DNA of 64,000 nt, taken from positions 7,812,001 through 7,876,000 of the forward strand of contig BJHW01000001.1 of assembly GCA_005405945.1 (NCBI GenBank), read 5' to 3'. The notes under the pieces were generated by a model. That model ran no database searches, was not told the DNA's origin, and saw only the letters and a program-made list of their open reading frames with translations. The translations under genes were made by a program, and so were the position numbers. Positions 45,547-53,371 of this stretch are shown here, in pieces. Each line of letters opens with the position of its first letter. Within the stretch, counting starts at the first letter, position 1. Source of the stretch: Streptomyces violaceusniger. Its GTDB lineage: Bacteria > Actinomycetota > Actinomycetes > Streptomycetales > Streptomycetaceae.

Positions 45547-47112
45547 GTGATGGTGAGTGATGCGCTGCCCAACCCGTCCGAGGCTTTGACGGCGGCCGAA
45601 TACGTTGCCCAACTGCGTCAGCTCAAGGCGTGGTCGGGACTGTCGTACCGGGAATTGGAACGGCGGGCACGCGAAGCGGGGGACGTACTGCCCTACAGCA
45701 CGGCCGCGAGCATGCTGGGCCGGCCGGGGATGCCGCGTGAGGCGCTTGTCGCGTCGTTCGTCCGCGCCTGCGGCGCCGGAGGAGAAGTGGAGCGGTGGCT
45801 CGCGGTCCGTAAGCGACTCGCGGTGAGATATGAGCCGGTGGCCGGGGCGTCGGGGGGCGTACCGGTGCCGGCGGAGCTGCCCCGGGACGTCCCGGCCTTC
45901 ACCGGCAGGGAAGCCGAGCTGGCCGCGCTGCGACGGCCGTCCCGTCGCCCGGCGGGAGCGGGAGCCGTGTCGCTGATCAGCGGGAGGGCCGGGGTGGGCA
46001 AGACCGCGCTCGCCGTGCGTCTCGCCCACCAGATCGCCGACCGCTACCCGGACGGGCACCTTTTCCTGAGGCTCGGGGGATCCGGGCCCCGCGGCACATC
46101 CGTCCCGCCGAAGGACGCGCTGGCTCTGCTCCTGCGGGCGCTGGGAGCGGCTCCCGCGGCGCCCCCGGAGAGTGTGGAGCAGAGCGTGGCCGCGTACCGC
46201 GGCTCCCTGGCCGGCCGGCGCGTGCTGATCATCCTGGACGATGCCGGCAGCTTCGCCCAGGTCCGCCCGCTGCTGCCCGCGACCCCGTCCTGCCGCGTCA
46301 TCGTCACCAGCCGCGGTCCGCTGTCCGGGCTGGCCGCCGGGGACGGCGCGCACCGCATGAGCCTCGAGGCGTTCAGCGACGCGGAGGCCGTGTCGTCGCT
46401 GGCCCGGGCCGGGGCGGCGGGTCGGCTCACCGCCGAGCCCGGTGCCGCCCTGCGGGTGGCGCGGATGTGCGGTCGTCTGCCCTTGGCCCTGAGCATCGCG
46501 GGCGCGTTCCTGGCCGGCCGCCCCGGCATGTCCGTCGGCAGCCTGGCCGACCGGCTCGCCGCCGAGCGCCGCCGGGCGGAGGCGGCGGCGCCGGCCGACG
46601 AGGATTCCGTCGCCGTCCGGGCGGTCCTGTCCCTGGTGTACCGGACACTGCCGCCGCGTGGTGCGCGGCTGTTCCGCTTGCTGGGGCTCCACCCGGAACC
46701 GGAGTGCGACGCCGCGGTGGCCGGCGCGCTGCTGGGGGTCCGCCCGCCCGAGGCACGTCGATTACTCAGGGCACTGGCCGACGTCCGTTTGCTGACGGAG
46801 CCGGTGGCCGAACGCTACGGTCTCCACGAGCTGACCCGGGCGTACGCCAGCGACCGCGCCGCCGTGGACGAATCCTGGGAGGGGCGGAGCCAAGCGCTGT
46901 GCCGCCTGTACCGGCACACCACGGGCGGGTTCCCCGCGAACGCGGCCACCACGGGCGGGTTCCCCGCGAACGCGGCCGAACAGCCCCTGGAGTGTGGCCA
47001 GGACATGCGGACCCGGGCTCCACTGGAGATCATCGCGGATCTGGAGCGCCTCTTCGCGGAGGTCGCCAAGGGGACGGCCGAATTGAAGGGGATGCTGCTC
47101 GACCGGGATTGA
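45547..47112 (+). CDS. HTH-NB-ARC transcriptional regulator, TTA codon
   Basis: 521 residues. The N-terminal 80 residues contain a XRE-like helix-turn-helix (LRQLKAWSGLSYRELERRAR). They are followed by an NB-ARC/STAND ATPase: FTGREAEL, P-loop SGRAGVGKTALAVR (about 143-156), Walker B RRVLIILDDAG, sensor VIVTSRG and GLPLAL-like GRLPLALSIAGAFL, as in AfsR-like proteins but without a BTAD domain. GTG 45547 is chosen from GGAAGGAGA upstream. Codon 406 is TTA (46762-46764). Near the end is a 30-base exact tandem duplication. Divergent from the lanthipeptide operon, so it is the likely pathway-specific regulator. Confidence 0.85.
   Translation: MMVSDALPNPSEALTAAEYVAQLRQLKAWSGLSYRELERRAREAGDVLPYSTAASMLGRPGMPREALVASFVRACGAGGEVERWLAVRKRLAVRYEPVAGASGGVPVPAELPRDVPAFTGREAELAALRRPSRRPAGAGAVSLISGRAGVGKTALAVRLAHQIADRYPDGHLFLRLGGSGPRGTSVPPKDALALLLRALGAAPAAPPESVEQSVAAYRGSLAGRRVLIILDDAGSFAQVRPLLPATPSCRVIVTSRGPLSGLAAGDGAHRMSLEAFSDAEAVSSLARAGAAGRLTAEPGAALRVARMCGRLPLALSIAGAFLAGRPGMSVGSLADRLAAERRRAEAAAPADEDSVAVRAVLSLVYRTLPPRGARLFRLLGLHPEPECDAAVAGALLGVRPPEARRLLRALADVRLLTEPVAERYGLHELTRAYASDRAAVDESWEGRSQALCRLYRHTTGGFPANAATTGGFPANAAEQPLECGQDMRTRAPLEIIADLERLFAEVAKGTAELKGMLLDRD
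46918..46977 (+). repeat. 30-bp exact tandem duplication in the NB-ARC gene
   Basis: The unit coding TTGGFPANAA (ACCACGGGCGGGTTCCCCGC and 10 further bases) occurs twice without change. A recent in-frame slippage event in the C-terminal part. Confidence 0.95.
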
Positions 47113-47450
47113 CCTGGCAGGATTGACGCAACAGACGTGCGGCGCGGTACCAGCCGGTATTCTCCTCATCGCGTCCGAGCCGACCGGACCTCGCGCATCC
47201 GGCCGGCACGGCGGCCGGACTCGTCCGCCGTGCCGGTCGGCGGACGACTCCCCGCAGGTCGGCGAGTGACTGGGCGATACCCGGGAGGCCGACGGGGGCG
47301 ACGGAGCCATGCGCACCGCGCCGGGCGGTGATACTCGTTTTGGTGGCCCGTCCACCATCGGGTAATGTTCTTCCTGCGCCGGGCGGGCGGCCGAGAGGCC
47401 GGACCGGAGGCGCAAACCAAACAAAACCCCTTACGGGGGTGGCGTTTTGG
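47113..47450. other. Intergenic region before the tRNA cluster, 338 bases
   Basis: No gene recognised. ACCCCTTACGGGGGT near 47426-47440 forms a small hairpin just before the first tRNA and probably belongs to the tRNA promoter or to termination of the regulator transcript. Confidence 0.5.
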
Positions 47451-47522
47451 TGGGGTATGGTGTAATTGGCAGCACGAGTGATTCTGGTTCACTTAGTCTA
47501 GGTTCGAGTCCTGGTACCCCAG
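47451..47522 (+). tRNA. tRNA-Gln (CTG)
   Basis: Cloverleaf with acceptor stem TGGGGTA/TACCCCA, U1-A72 pair typical of tRNA-Gln, anticodon stem AGTGA/TCACT with loop TTCTGGT (anticodon CTG), T-arm GGTTCGAGTCC and discriminator G. CCA is not encoded. Confidence 0.95.
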
Positions 47523-47572
47523 CAAGAGATCTCCCGGATGGCCGGTGGATCTCTTGATCAAAGCAGGACCAA

Positions 47573-47645
47573 GCCCCCGTTGTGTAGCGGCCTAGCACGC
47601 TGCCCTCTCAAGGCAGTAGCGCCGGTTCGAATCCGGTCGGGGGTA
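47573..47645 (+). tRNA. tRNA-Glu (CTC)
   Basis: Acceptor stem GCCCCCG/CGGGGGT, anticodon stem CTGCC/GGCAG with loop CTCTCAA (anticodon CTC), T-arm GGTTCGAATCC, discriminator A; 73 bases. Differs from the two later copies at one anticodon-stem pair (T-A here, C-G there). Confidence 0.95.
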
Positions 47646-47676
47646 CGGATCTCTTCGCAAGACGGAGATCGCTAGA

Positions 47677-47749
47677 GCCCCCGTTGTGTAGCGGCCTAGC
47701 ACGCCGCCCTCTCAAGGCGGTAGCGCCGGTTCGAATCCGGTCGGGGGTA
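47677..47749 (+). tRNA. tRNA-Glu (CTC)
   Basis: Same cloverleaf as the previous tRNA-Glu except for CCGCC/GGCGG in the anticodon stem. 73 bases, no encoded CCA. Confidence 0.95.
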
Positions 47750-47762
47750 CTGGTCTATACCA

Positions 47763-47834
47763 TGGGCTATGGTGTAATTGGCAGCACGAGTGATTCTGGT
47801 TCATTTAGTCTAGGTTCGAGTCCTGGTAGCCCAG
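47763..47834 (+). tRNA. tRNA-Gln (CTG)
   Basis: Second glutamine copy. Acceptor stem TGGGCTA/TAGCCCA shows one compensated pair exchange compared with the first copy, and the anticodon stem has a G-T pair (AGTGA/TCATT). Anticodon CTG. Confidence 0.94.
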
Positions 47835-47856
47835 CGCAGCACCTGTGCTGATTCAG

Positions 47857-47929
47857 GCCCCCGTTGTGTAGCGGCCTAGCACGCCGCCCTCTCAAGGCGG
47901 TAGCGCCGGTTCGAATCCGGTCGGGGGTA
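47857..47929 (+). tRNA. tRNA-Glu (CTC)
   Basis: Third glutamate copy, identical to the one at 47677-47749. A terminator follows after 6 bases. Confidence 0.95.
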
Positions 47930-47935
47930 CCAGCG

Positions 47936-47968
47936 AAAAGCCCTCCGCGACAGTGCGGAGGGCTTTTT
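47936..47968. terminator. Terminator of the tRNA cluster
   Basis: GCCCTCCGC (47940-47948) pairs with GCGGAGGGC (47955-47963), preceded by AAAA and followed by TTTTT, so it can act in both directions, ending the tRNA transcript and the leftward merR gene. Confidence 0.92.
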
Positions 47969-47997
47969 CGTGCCCCGTCCGTGCCCTCGGCCCCCGA

Positions 47998-48639
47998 TCA
48001 CTCCTTGAAGCGGCGGCCGGATTCCTCGGTTTGCGCCAGCCGTCGCAGGCTGAGCAGTACCGGTTCGTAGAGCACCGTCAGCGCCACCACCGCTTCGACC
48101 TGCTCGGGTGGGGTGTCGTAGGTCTCCACCAGGTCCAGGTCGGCGACGGCCAGTTCGCCCGCCAGCCGGGCGTGCACCAGCAGGTGCTCGGTGTCATGGG
48201 GGTATCCGAGGCGGTCCAGGGAGGCGATGGCCGCCACCAGCATCCGGTAGGCGGGGGAGGTGTCGCCCAGCTCCTGGCCGTAGGACCAGCCCATTCGCCG
48301 CAGCACGGTGTCCGCCTGCTCGCGGGCGCGCGCCGCGTGCGGATCGTCCTCGTCGGGCTCGGGGCCGTGCGGCAGCGCCCAGACCGCGGCTCCCATCCGG
48401 GTGTTCTGGCTGAGCGACTCGTCCTCGGCGGCCGCCAGCACCTCGCGCGCCGTGGCCACCGGCATCCGGCCGACCTGGATCAGCGAGCGCACCAGCCGCA
48501 GTCTGCGCAGATGCTCCTCGCCGTACTCGGCCTGGGTGGCGGTGATCCGCTCTCCCGGCGGCAGCAGCCGCTCGCGCAGGTAGTACTTGATCGTCGCGGT
48601 GGGCACTCCGCTGCGCTCACTGAGCTCCGCCAGTCGCAT
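47998..48639 (-). CDS. MerR-family transcriptional regulator
   Basis: 213 residues. The N-terminal winged helix MRLAELSERSGVPTATIKYY, LRERLLPPGERI and RRLRLVRSLIQVG is the MerR signature; a long helical effector domain follows without the Cys ligands of metal sensors. ATG 48639 is chosen because GGAAGG lies 9 bases upstream; the alternative ATG 48657 lacks a ribosome site. Divergent from a DUF4188 gene across a perfect palindrome, so it probably controls that gene and itself. Confidence 0.85.
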   Translation of the reverse strand: MRLAELSERSGVPTATIKYYLRERLLPPGERITATQAEYGEEHLRRLRLVRSLIQVGRMPVATAREVLAAAEDESLSQNTRMGAAVWALPHGPEPDEDDPHAARAREQADTVLRRMGWSYGQELGDTSPAYRMLVAAIASLDRLGYPHDTEHLLVHARLAGELAVADLDLVETYDTPPEQVEAVVALTVLYEPVLLSLRRLAQTEESGRRFKE

Positions 48640-48681
48640 CCCTGTTGCACCTTCCATTGGAGAGTGGCACTATCTAAGAGC

Positions 48682-48700
48682 TGGATAGCGCCGCTATCCA
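48682..48700. promoter_or_regulatory. 19-bp perfect palindrome, likely MerR operator
   Basis: TGGATAGCG, C, CGCTATCCA. Located 43 bases from the merR start and 35 bases before the DUF4188 ATG. A half-site-like CTATCT lies 8 bases away. MerR regulators bind such dyads between promoter boxes. Confidence 0.7.
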
Positions 48701-48735
48701 AGCCTATCCCGAACGCGGGGAACGAGGGGATCACC

Positions 48736-49227
48736 ATGGGTGCCGAGCTGCTCGCCGGCCGTATGACCGCCGAGGCCGAGGGGGAGGTCACCGTCTTTCT
48801 GATCGGCATGCGCATCAACCGCTTCCGCGCGCTGCGGAGCTGGCTGCCGGTGTTCCGGGCGATGCCGCGGATGCTCCGCGAGCTGTCGCGGGACGAGGGG
48901 AGCGGGATGCTGGGCCATCAGGTGCTGTTCGGCCCGCCGCGGGTGCTCTACGTGGTCCAGTACTGGGACTCGCACGAGCGGCTGCTGGAGTACTCGGTGG
49001 CCCAGGACAAGGAGCACCGTCCCGCCTGGGCGGCGTTCAACCGCCGGCTGCGGGAGGGCCGGGGCAAGGTCGGCTTCTGGCACGAGACCTATGTCGTACC
49101 GGCCGGGGCGCACGAGGCGGTCTACATCAACATGCCGGCCTTCGGCCTGGGCAAGGCCACCGGAGTCGTCCCGGTCGGCCGCCGCGGTGACCGCGCGGCC
49201 GACCGGCTGAGCCTGAGCGAGGCGTAA
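48736..49227 (+). CDS. DUF4188 domain protein
   Basis: 163 residues, soluble. MRINRFRALRSWLPVFRAMP, YVVQYWDSHERLLEYS and GFWHETYVVPAGAHEAVYINMP follow the DUF4188 pattern, a dimeric alpha-beta barrel fold related to monooxygenase-like and fluoroalkane-type proteins. The role is unknown. ATG 48736 with CGAGGGGA upstream. Divergently paired with a MerR regulator, which suggests induction by a small molecule. Confidence 0.8.
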   Translation: MGAELLAGRMTAEAEGEVTVFLIGMRINRFRALRSWLPVFRAMPRMLRELSRDEGSGMLGHQVLFGPPRVLYVVQYWDSHERLLEYSVAQDKEHRPAWAAFNRRLREGRGKVGFWHETYVVPAGAHEAVYINMPAFGLGKATGVVPVGRRGDRAADRLSLSEA

Positions 49228-49257
49228 TAGGGCGCCATGGGCGCCGTAAGGCGCTCA

Positions 49258-49974
49258 TCAGTTTCCTCGGCGCAGGGCGTCCGTCAGGCGGGCCGCCGCG
49301 TCGATCACCGCCTGGGCGTGCATGCGGCCCGGGTGGCGGGTCAGCCGCTCGATCGGTCCGGAGACCGAGACGGCGGCGACCACGCGGTTGGAGGGACCGC
49401 GCACCGGCGCGGAGACGGACGCCACGCCGGGCTCCCGCTCGCCGATCGACTGGGCCCAGCCCCGCCGTCGTACGCCCGACAGGGCCGTGGCGGTGAAGCG
49501 GGCCCCCTGGAGTCCGCGGTGCAGCCGCTCGGGCTCCTCCCAGGCCATCAGCACCTGGGCGGCCGAGCCGGCCTTCATGGGGAGCGTGGAGCCGACCGGC
49601 ACGGTGTCCCGCAGTCCGGACAGCCGCTCGGCCGCGGCGACACAGATGCGCATGTCTCCCTGGCGCCGGTAGAGCTGCGCGCTCTCGCCGGTCACGTCCC
49701 GGAGGTGGGTGAGCACGGGCCCGGCCGTGGCGAGCAGCCGGTCCTCGCCCGCGGCCGCCGCCAGCTCGGCCAGGCGGGGGCCCAGGATGAAGCGCCCCTG
49801 CATGTCACGTGCCACCATCCGATGGTGCTCGAGTGCCACCGCGAGCCGGTGTGCCGTGGGGCGGGCGAGGCCGGTCGCCCCGACCAGCCCGGCGAGGGTG
49901 GCCGGACCGGACTCCAGGGCGCTCAGAACCAGAGCCGCCTTGTCGAGAACGCCGACACCGCTAGTGTTGTCCAT
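49258..49974 (-). CDS. ndgR: IclR-family regulator NdgR
   Basis: 238 residues, starting MDNTSGVGVLDKAALVLSAL. The N-terminal winged helix (ATLAGLVGATGLARPTAHRL) and C-terminal IclR effector domain are complete. Its sequence and place, divergent from leuCD, match NdgR of Streptomyces, known to regulate leucine synthesis, other amino acid genes and antibiotic production. Corynebacterial LtbR is the counterpart. It probably binds the dyad at 49989-50005 and thus controls both itself and leuCD. Confidence 0.92.
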   Translation of the reverse strand: MDNTSGVGVLDKAALVLSALESGPATLAGLVGATGLARPTAHRLAVALEHHRMVARDMQGRFILGPRLAELAAAAGEDRLLATAGPVLTHLRDVTGESAQLYRRQGDMRICVAAAERLSGLRDTVPVGSTLPMKAGSAAQVLMAWEEPERLHRGLQGARFTATALSGVRRRGWAQSIGEREPGVASVSAPVRGPSNRVVAAVSVSGPIERLTRHPGRMHAQAVIDAAARLTDALRRGN

Positions 49975-49988
49975 GGGACGATACTCGC

Positions 49989-50005
49989 GTCTCACAGTGT
50001 GAAAC
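49989..50005. promoter_or_regulatory. Candidate NdgR operator
   Basis: GTCTCACAGTGTGAAAC is a near-perfect 17-base dyad (GTYTCACA, centre, TGTGARAC). It starts 15 bases before the ndgR start codon and 112 bases before leuC, the position expected for an IclR-type site. The assignment rests on position and symmetry. Confidence 0.55.
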
Positions 50006-50116
50006 GCAAGTTCAATTTCCGGGGATACCCGCCACTCTGTAAATGGCGGGCCCGCGGACCAGGGCACGCACTCGACTCGAGTTGGGCCGGCACTGGCGTC
50101 GGCCGGAGGGAAAACG

Positions 50117-51547
50117 ATGGGACGGACACTCGCGGAGAAGGTCTGGGACGACCATGTCGTCCGGCGCGCCGAAGGCGAGCCTGACCTGCTCTTCATCGAT
50201 CTGCATCTGCTGCACGAGGTGACCAGCCCGCAGGCGTTCGACGGCCTGCGCAAGGCCGGCCGCACGGTCCGTCGTACCGATCTCACCCTCGCGACCGAGG
50301 ACCACAACACCCCCACCCTCGACATCGACAAGCCGATCGCGGACCCCGTCTCCCGCGCCCAGTTGGAGACGCTGCGCAAGAACTGCGCGGAGTTCGGTGT
50401 CCGGCTGCACCCGCTCGGCGATGTCGAGCAGGGCGTCGTCCACGTGGTGGGACCGCAGCTGGGACTGACCCAGCCGGGGACGACGGTGGTCTGTGGTGAC
50501 AGCCACACCTCGACCCACGGCGCCTTCGGCGCGCTCGCGTTCGGCATCGGCACCAGCCAGGTCGAGCACGTGCTGGCCACCCAGACGCTGCCGCTCGCGC
50601 CGTTCAAGACCATGGCGATCACCGTCGAGGGCGAGCTGCCCGAGAGCGTCACCGCCAAGGACCTGATTCTGGCGATCATCGCGAAGATCGGCACCGGCGG
50701 CGGCCAGGGCTATGTGATCGAGTACCGCGGCCCCGCCATCGAGAAGCTCTCGATGGAGGCCCGGATGACCGTGTGCAACATGTCCATCGAGGCGGGCGCC
50801 CGCGCGGGCATGATCGCCCCGGACGAGACCACCTTCGCCTATCTGGAGGGCCGTCCGCACGCCCCCCAGGGCGCCGACTGGGACGCCGCCGTCGCGTACT
50901 GGCGCACCCTGCGCAGCGACGACGACGCGGTCTTCGACCGTGAGGTCGTCATCGACGCCTCCGAACTCGCCCCGTTCGTCACCTGGGGCACCAACCCCGG
51001 CCAGGGCGCGCCGCTGTCGGAGTCGGTCCCGGACCCGGCCTCCTTCGAGGACGCCAGCGAGAGCTACGCCGCCGAGAAGGCCCTGGAGTACATGGGTCTG
51101 ACGGCGGGTCAGCCGCTGCGCGACATCAAGGTGGACACGGTCTTCGTCGGCTCCTGCACCAACGGCCGCATCGAGGACCTGCGCTCCGCCGCCTCGGTGC
51201 TGTCCGGCCGTGCGGTGGCCGACGGCGTACGGATGTTGGTGGTCCCCGGCTCGGTGCGGGTCGCCCTCCAGGCCGTCGAGGAGGGGCTGGACAAGGTGTT
51301 CACCGCCGCTGGGGCCGAATGGCGGCACGCGGGTTGCTCGATGTGCCTGGGCATGAACCCCGACCAGCTCGGGCCCGGTGAGCGGTCGGCGTCCACGTCC
51401 AACCGCAACTTCGAGGGCCGGCAGGGCAAGGGCGGCCGGACCCACCTGGTCTCGCCGCAGGTCGCCGCCGCCACCGCGGTGCTGGGCCATCTGGCCTCGC
51501 CCGCCGACCTGTCCGACGCCGCCGTATCGACTCCCGTGGGGGCCTGA
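50117..51547 (+). CDS. leuC: 3-isopropylmalate dehydratase large subunit
   Basis: Aconitase-family subunit, 476 residues, that with LeuD isomerises 2-isopropylmalate to 3-isopropylmalate (also citramalate for isoleucine). Iron-sulfur cluster Cys residues are in VFVGSCTNGRIEDLRSAA and HAGCSMCLGMNPDQL, and VVCGDSHTSTHGAFGALAFG is the family signature. ATG 50117 with CGGAGGGAAAAC upstream. Seven bases before leuD. Transcribed away from ndgR. Confidence 0.95.
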   Translation: MGRTLAEKVWDDHVVRRAEGEPDLLFIDLHLLHEVTSPQAFDGLRKAGRTVRRTDLTLATEDHNTPTLDIDKPIADPVSRAQLETLRKNCAEFGVRLHPLGDVEQGVVHVVGPQLGLTQPGTTVVCGDSHTSTHGAFGALAFGIGTSQVEHVLATQTLPLAPFKTMAITVEGELPESVTAKDLILAIIAKIGTGGGQGYVIEYRGPAIEKLSMEARMTVCNMSIEAGARAGMIAPDETTFAYLEGRPHAPQGADWDAAVAYWRTLRSDDDAVFDREVVIDASELAPFVTWGTNPGQGAPLSESVPDPASFEDASESYAAEKALEYMGLTAGQPLRDIKVDTVFVGSCTNGRIEDLRSAASVLSGRAVADGVRMLVVPGSVRVALQAVEEGLDKVFTAAGAEWRHAGCSMCLGMNPDQLGPGERSASTSNRNFEGRQGKGGRTHLVSPQVAAATAVLGHLASPADLSDAAVSTPVGA

Positions 51548-51553
51548 GCAGTC

Positions 51554-52146
51554 ATGGAAGCATTCACCACGCACACCGGCCGGGCCGTACCGCTGCGCCG
51601 CAGCAATGTGGACACGGACCAGATCATCCCGGCGCACTGGCTCAAGAAGGTCACCCGCGACGGCTTCGAGGACGGCCTCTTCGAGGCATGGCGCAAGGAC
51701 CCGGAGTTCGTGCTCAACAAGGCCGAGCACAAGGGCGGAACGGTTCTGGTGGCCGGTCCCGACTTCGGCACCGGCTCCTCGCGCGAGCACGCGGTGTGGG
51801 CGCTGCAGAACTACGGCTTCAAGGCCGTCATCTCCTCCCGCTTCGCCGACATCTTCCGCGGCAACTCGCTCAAGAACGGGCTGCTGACCGTCGTCCTGCC
51901 GCAGGAGACCGTGGACCGGCTGTGGAAGCTGGTCGAGGCGGACCCCACCGCGGAGGTCACCGTGGACCTCGTCGAGCGCCAGGTCCGGGCCGAGGGCATC
52001 ACGGCTGATTTTGAGCTTGACGAGAACGCCCGGTGGCGACTCCTGGAGGGCTGGACGACATCAGCCTCACCCTCAGGGAGGAGGAGGCGATCGCCTCGTA
52101 CGAGGCGCGTCGCCCGTCCTTCAAGCCCAGCACCGTGGAGGTCTGA
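51554..52146 (+). CDS. leuD: 3-isopropylmalate dehydratase small subunit, apparent frameshift
   Basis: Small swivel subunit of the LeuCD enzyme. MEAFTTHTGRAVPLRRSNVD, DQIIPAHWLKK and GPDFGTGSSREHAVWAL are diagnostic. The frame breaks after RWRLLEG at the three-G run 52048-52050; one added G gives LDDISLTLREEEAIASYEAR and the normal end PSTVEV, 197 residues. As given, translation would run 40 residues into a wrong frame. An essential prototrophy gene, so an assembly error is more likely than loss. Confidence 0.92.
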
Positions 52147-52181
52147 CCCCCGGTTCTCCCTGTACAGAGCGGGTTTGGCAA

Positions 52182-52215
52182 GATGCGCCGCCGGTCCCCG
52201 GACCGGCGGCGCATC
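52182..52215 (+). terminator. Terminator-like hairpin after leuD
   Basis: GATGCGCCGCCGGTCC and its complement form a 15-16 base-pair stem with a tiny loop, 35 bases after the leuD stop. No T-tract. Confidence 0.7.
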
Positions 52216-52269
52216 GGCATGTTGAGGCCCCGTGAAGCGACAACTCGCCTCAGATGGCACAATCAGTGC

Positions 52270-52515
52270 ATGGAACGCGACGGCCAACTCGAGCTCTACG
52301 GCATCGTCGCCGACCGGCTCAAGGAAGCGCACGCAAAGGTGCGCGCACTGCAAGTCCCGGAGGGCGTACGGATGGCGCTGTCCCGGAAGCTGCTGGTCAT
52401 CACCTCAGCGGCGAAACACGATCTCGCAGATGCGGCAAAGCGTCTGGAGCGGTTGATGAACGACCTCGACCAGGGGCGTTTCCCCGAAGATCCCGACACC
52501 GACGGAAGTCCGTGA
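52270..52515 (+). CDS. Small conserved protein (81 aa), function unknown
   Basis: ATG 52270 starts MERDGQLELYGIVADRLKEA. The rest is largely helical and charged with VRMALSRKLLVITSAAKHD and ends EDPDTDGSP. No membrane segment. Codon bias is normal. It stands between leuD and hupS; I do not recognise the family. Confidence 0.7.
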   Translation: MERDGQLELYGIVADRLKEAHAKVRALQVPEGVRMALSRKLLVITSAAKHDLADAAKRLERLMNDLDQGRFPEDPDTDGSP

Positions 52516-52640
52516 CGATCGAGTGCGTTGCGGCACAAGGGTGATTAGCCCGTTTCGTGTTTGATTTGCGGTATATATCTGCCTAACGTGCGAAAAGGCT
52601 TGAACACATTGATTCCGGCAATGTCTCCGAAGGGGAAGAC

Positions 52641-53216
52641 GTGAACAAGGCGCAGCTCGTAGAAGCGATTGCCGACAAGCTCGGCGGCCGTCAGCAGGCC
52701 GCCGATGCCGTAGACGCCGTCCTGGACGCCATCGTCCGGGCGACCGTCGCCGGGGAGCGAGTTTCGGTCACTGGATTCGGTTCGTTCGAGAAGGTGGAAC
52801 GGCCCGCCCGGTACGCCCGTAACCCGCAGACCGGGGAGCGCGTGCGGGTCAAGAAGACCTCGGTGCCCCGCTTCCGCCCCGGCCAGGGGTTCAAGGATCT
52901 GGTGAGCGGCTCCAAGAAGCTGCCGCGCGGCGGCGAGGTCGCCGTGAAGAAGGCCCCCAAGGGCAGCCTCCAGGCGGCGGCGAAGAAGGCCGCCGCCAAG
53001 AAGGCGACCGCCAAGAAGGCGCCTGCGAAGAAGGCTCCCGCGAAGAAGGCCCCCGCCGCGAAGAAGGCGCCGGCCAAGGCCCCGGCGAAGAAGGCCCCCG
53101 CCAAGAAGACCACGGCCAAGAAGGCTCCCGCCAAGGCCGTGGCGAAGAAGGCCCCGGCGCGCAAGACGAGCGCCCGTAAGACCACCGCGAAGAAGACCAC
53201 CGCCAGGAAGCGCTAG
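52641..53216 (+). CDS. hupS: HU-like nucleoid protein with lysine-rich tail
   Basis: 191 residues. The N-terminal 95 residues form an HU domain (MNKAQLVEAIADKLGGRQQA, VSVTGFGSFEKVERPARYAR, NPQTGERV, PRFRPGQGFKDLV). The C-terminal half is a histone H1-like run of AKKAPAKK units. This domain order is known for the sporulation-linked HupS of Streptomyces, which compacts spore DNA. Its upstream 120 bases are unusually AT-rich (GGTATATATC), as in a developmental promoter. Confidence 0.94.
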   Translation: MNKAQLVEAIADKLGGRQQAADAVDAVLDAIVRATVAGERVSVTGFGSFEKVERPARYARNPQTGERVRVKKTSVPRFRPGQGFKDLVSGSKKLPRGGEVAVKKAPKGSLQAAAKKAAAKKATAKKAPAKKAPAKKAPAAKKAPAKAPAKKAPAKKTTAKKAPAKAVAKKAPARKTSARKTTAKKTTARKR

Positions 53217-53250
53217 CCGGCGGCGCTCAGGCGCCCCACCGCAACCGCGC

Positions 53251-53281
53251 CGGGCCGGGCTCCCCGAGGGAGCCCGGCCCG
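53251..53281 (+). terminator. hupS terminator
   Basis: CGGGCCGGGCTCC pairs with GGAGCCCGGCCCG around a 5-base loop, 34 bases after the hupS stop. It may serve the convergent cofC as well. Confidence 0.8.
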
Positions 53282-53371
53282 CGGTGCTGTCGGCGCCCGG
53301 TGTCCCAGGGGATCGCGCGCACAGCGTCCGCGGGACTCGGTTCGTCCGCGGAGCTCAGGGCCGCACGGTGC

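Noticed and set aside
47573..47929. Repeated tRNA-Glu units as a CRISPR-like array
   Set aside because: The repeats fold as complete tRNAs with anticodon CTC; no cas genes, and no CRISPR array elsewhere in the window.
47451..48000. tRNA cluster as attachment site of an integrated element
   Set aside because: No integrase, excisionase or direct repeat of a tRNA 3' end found on either side.
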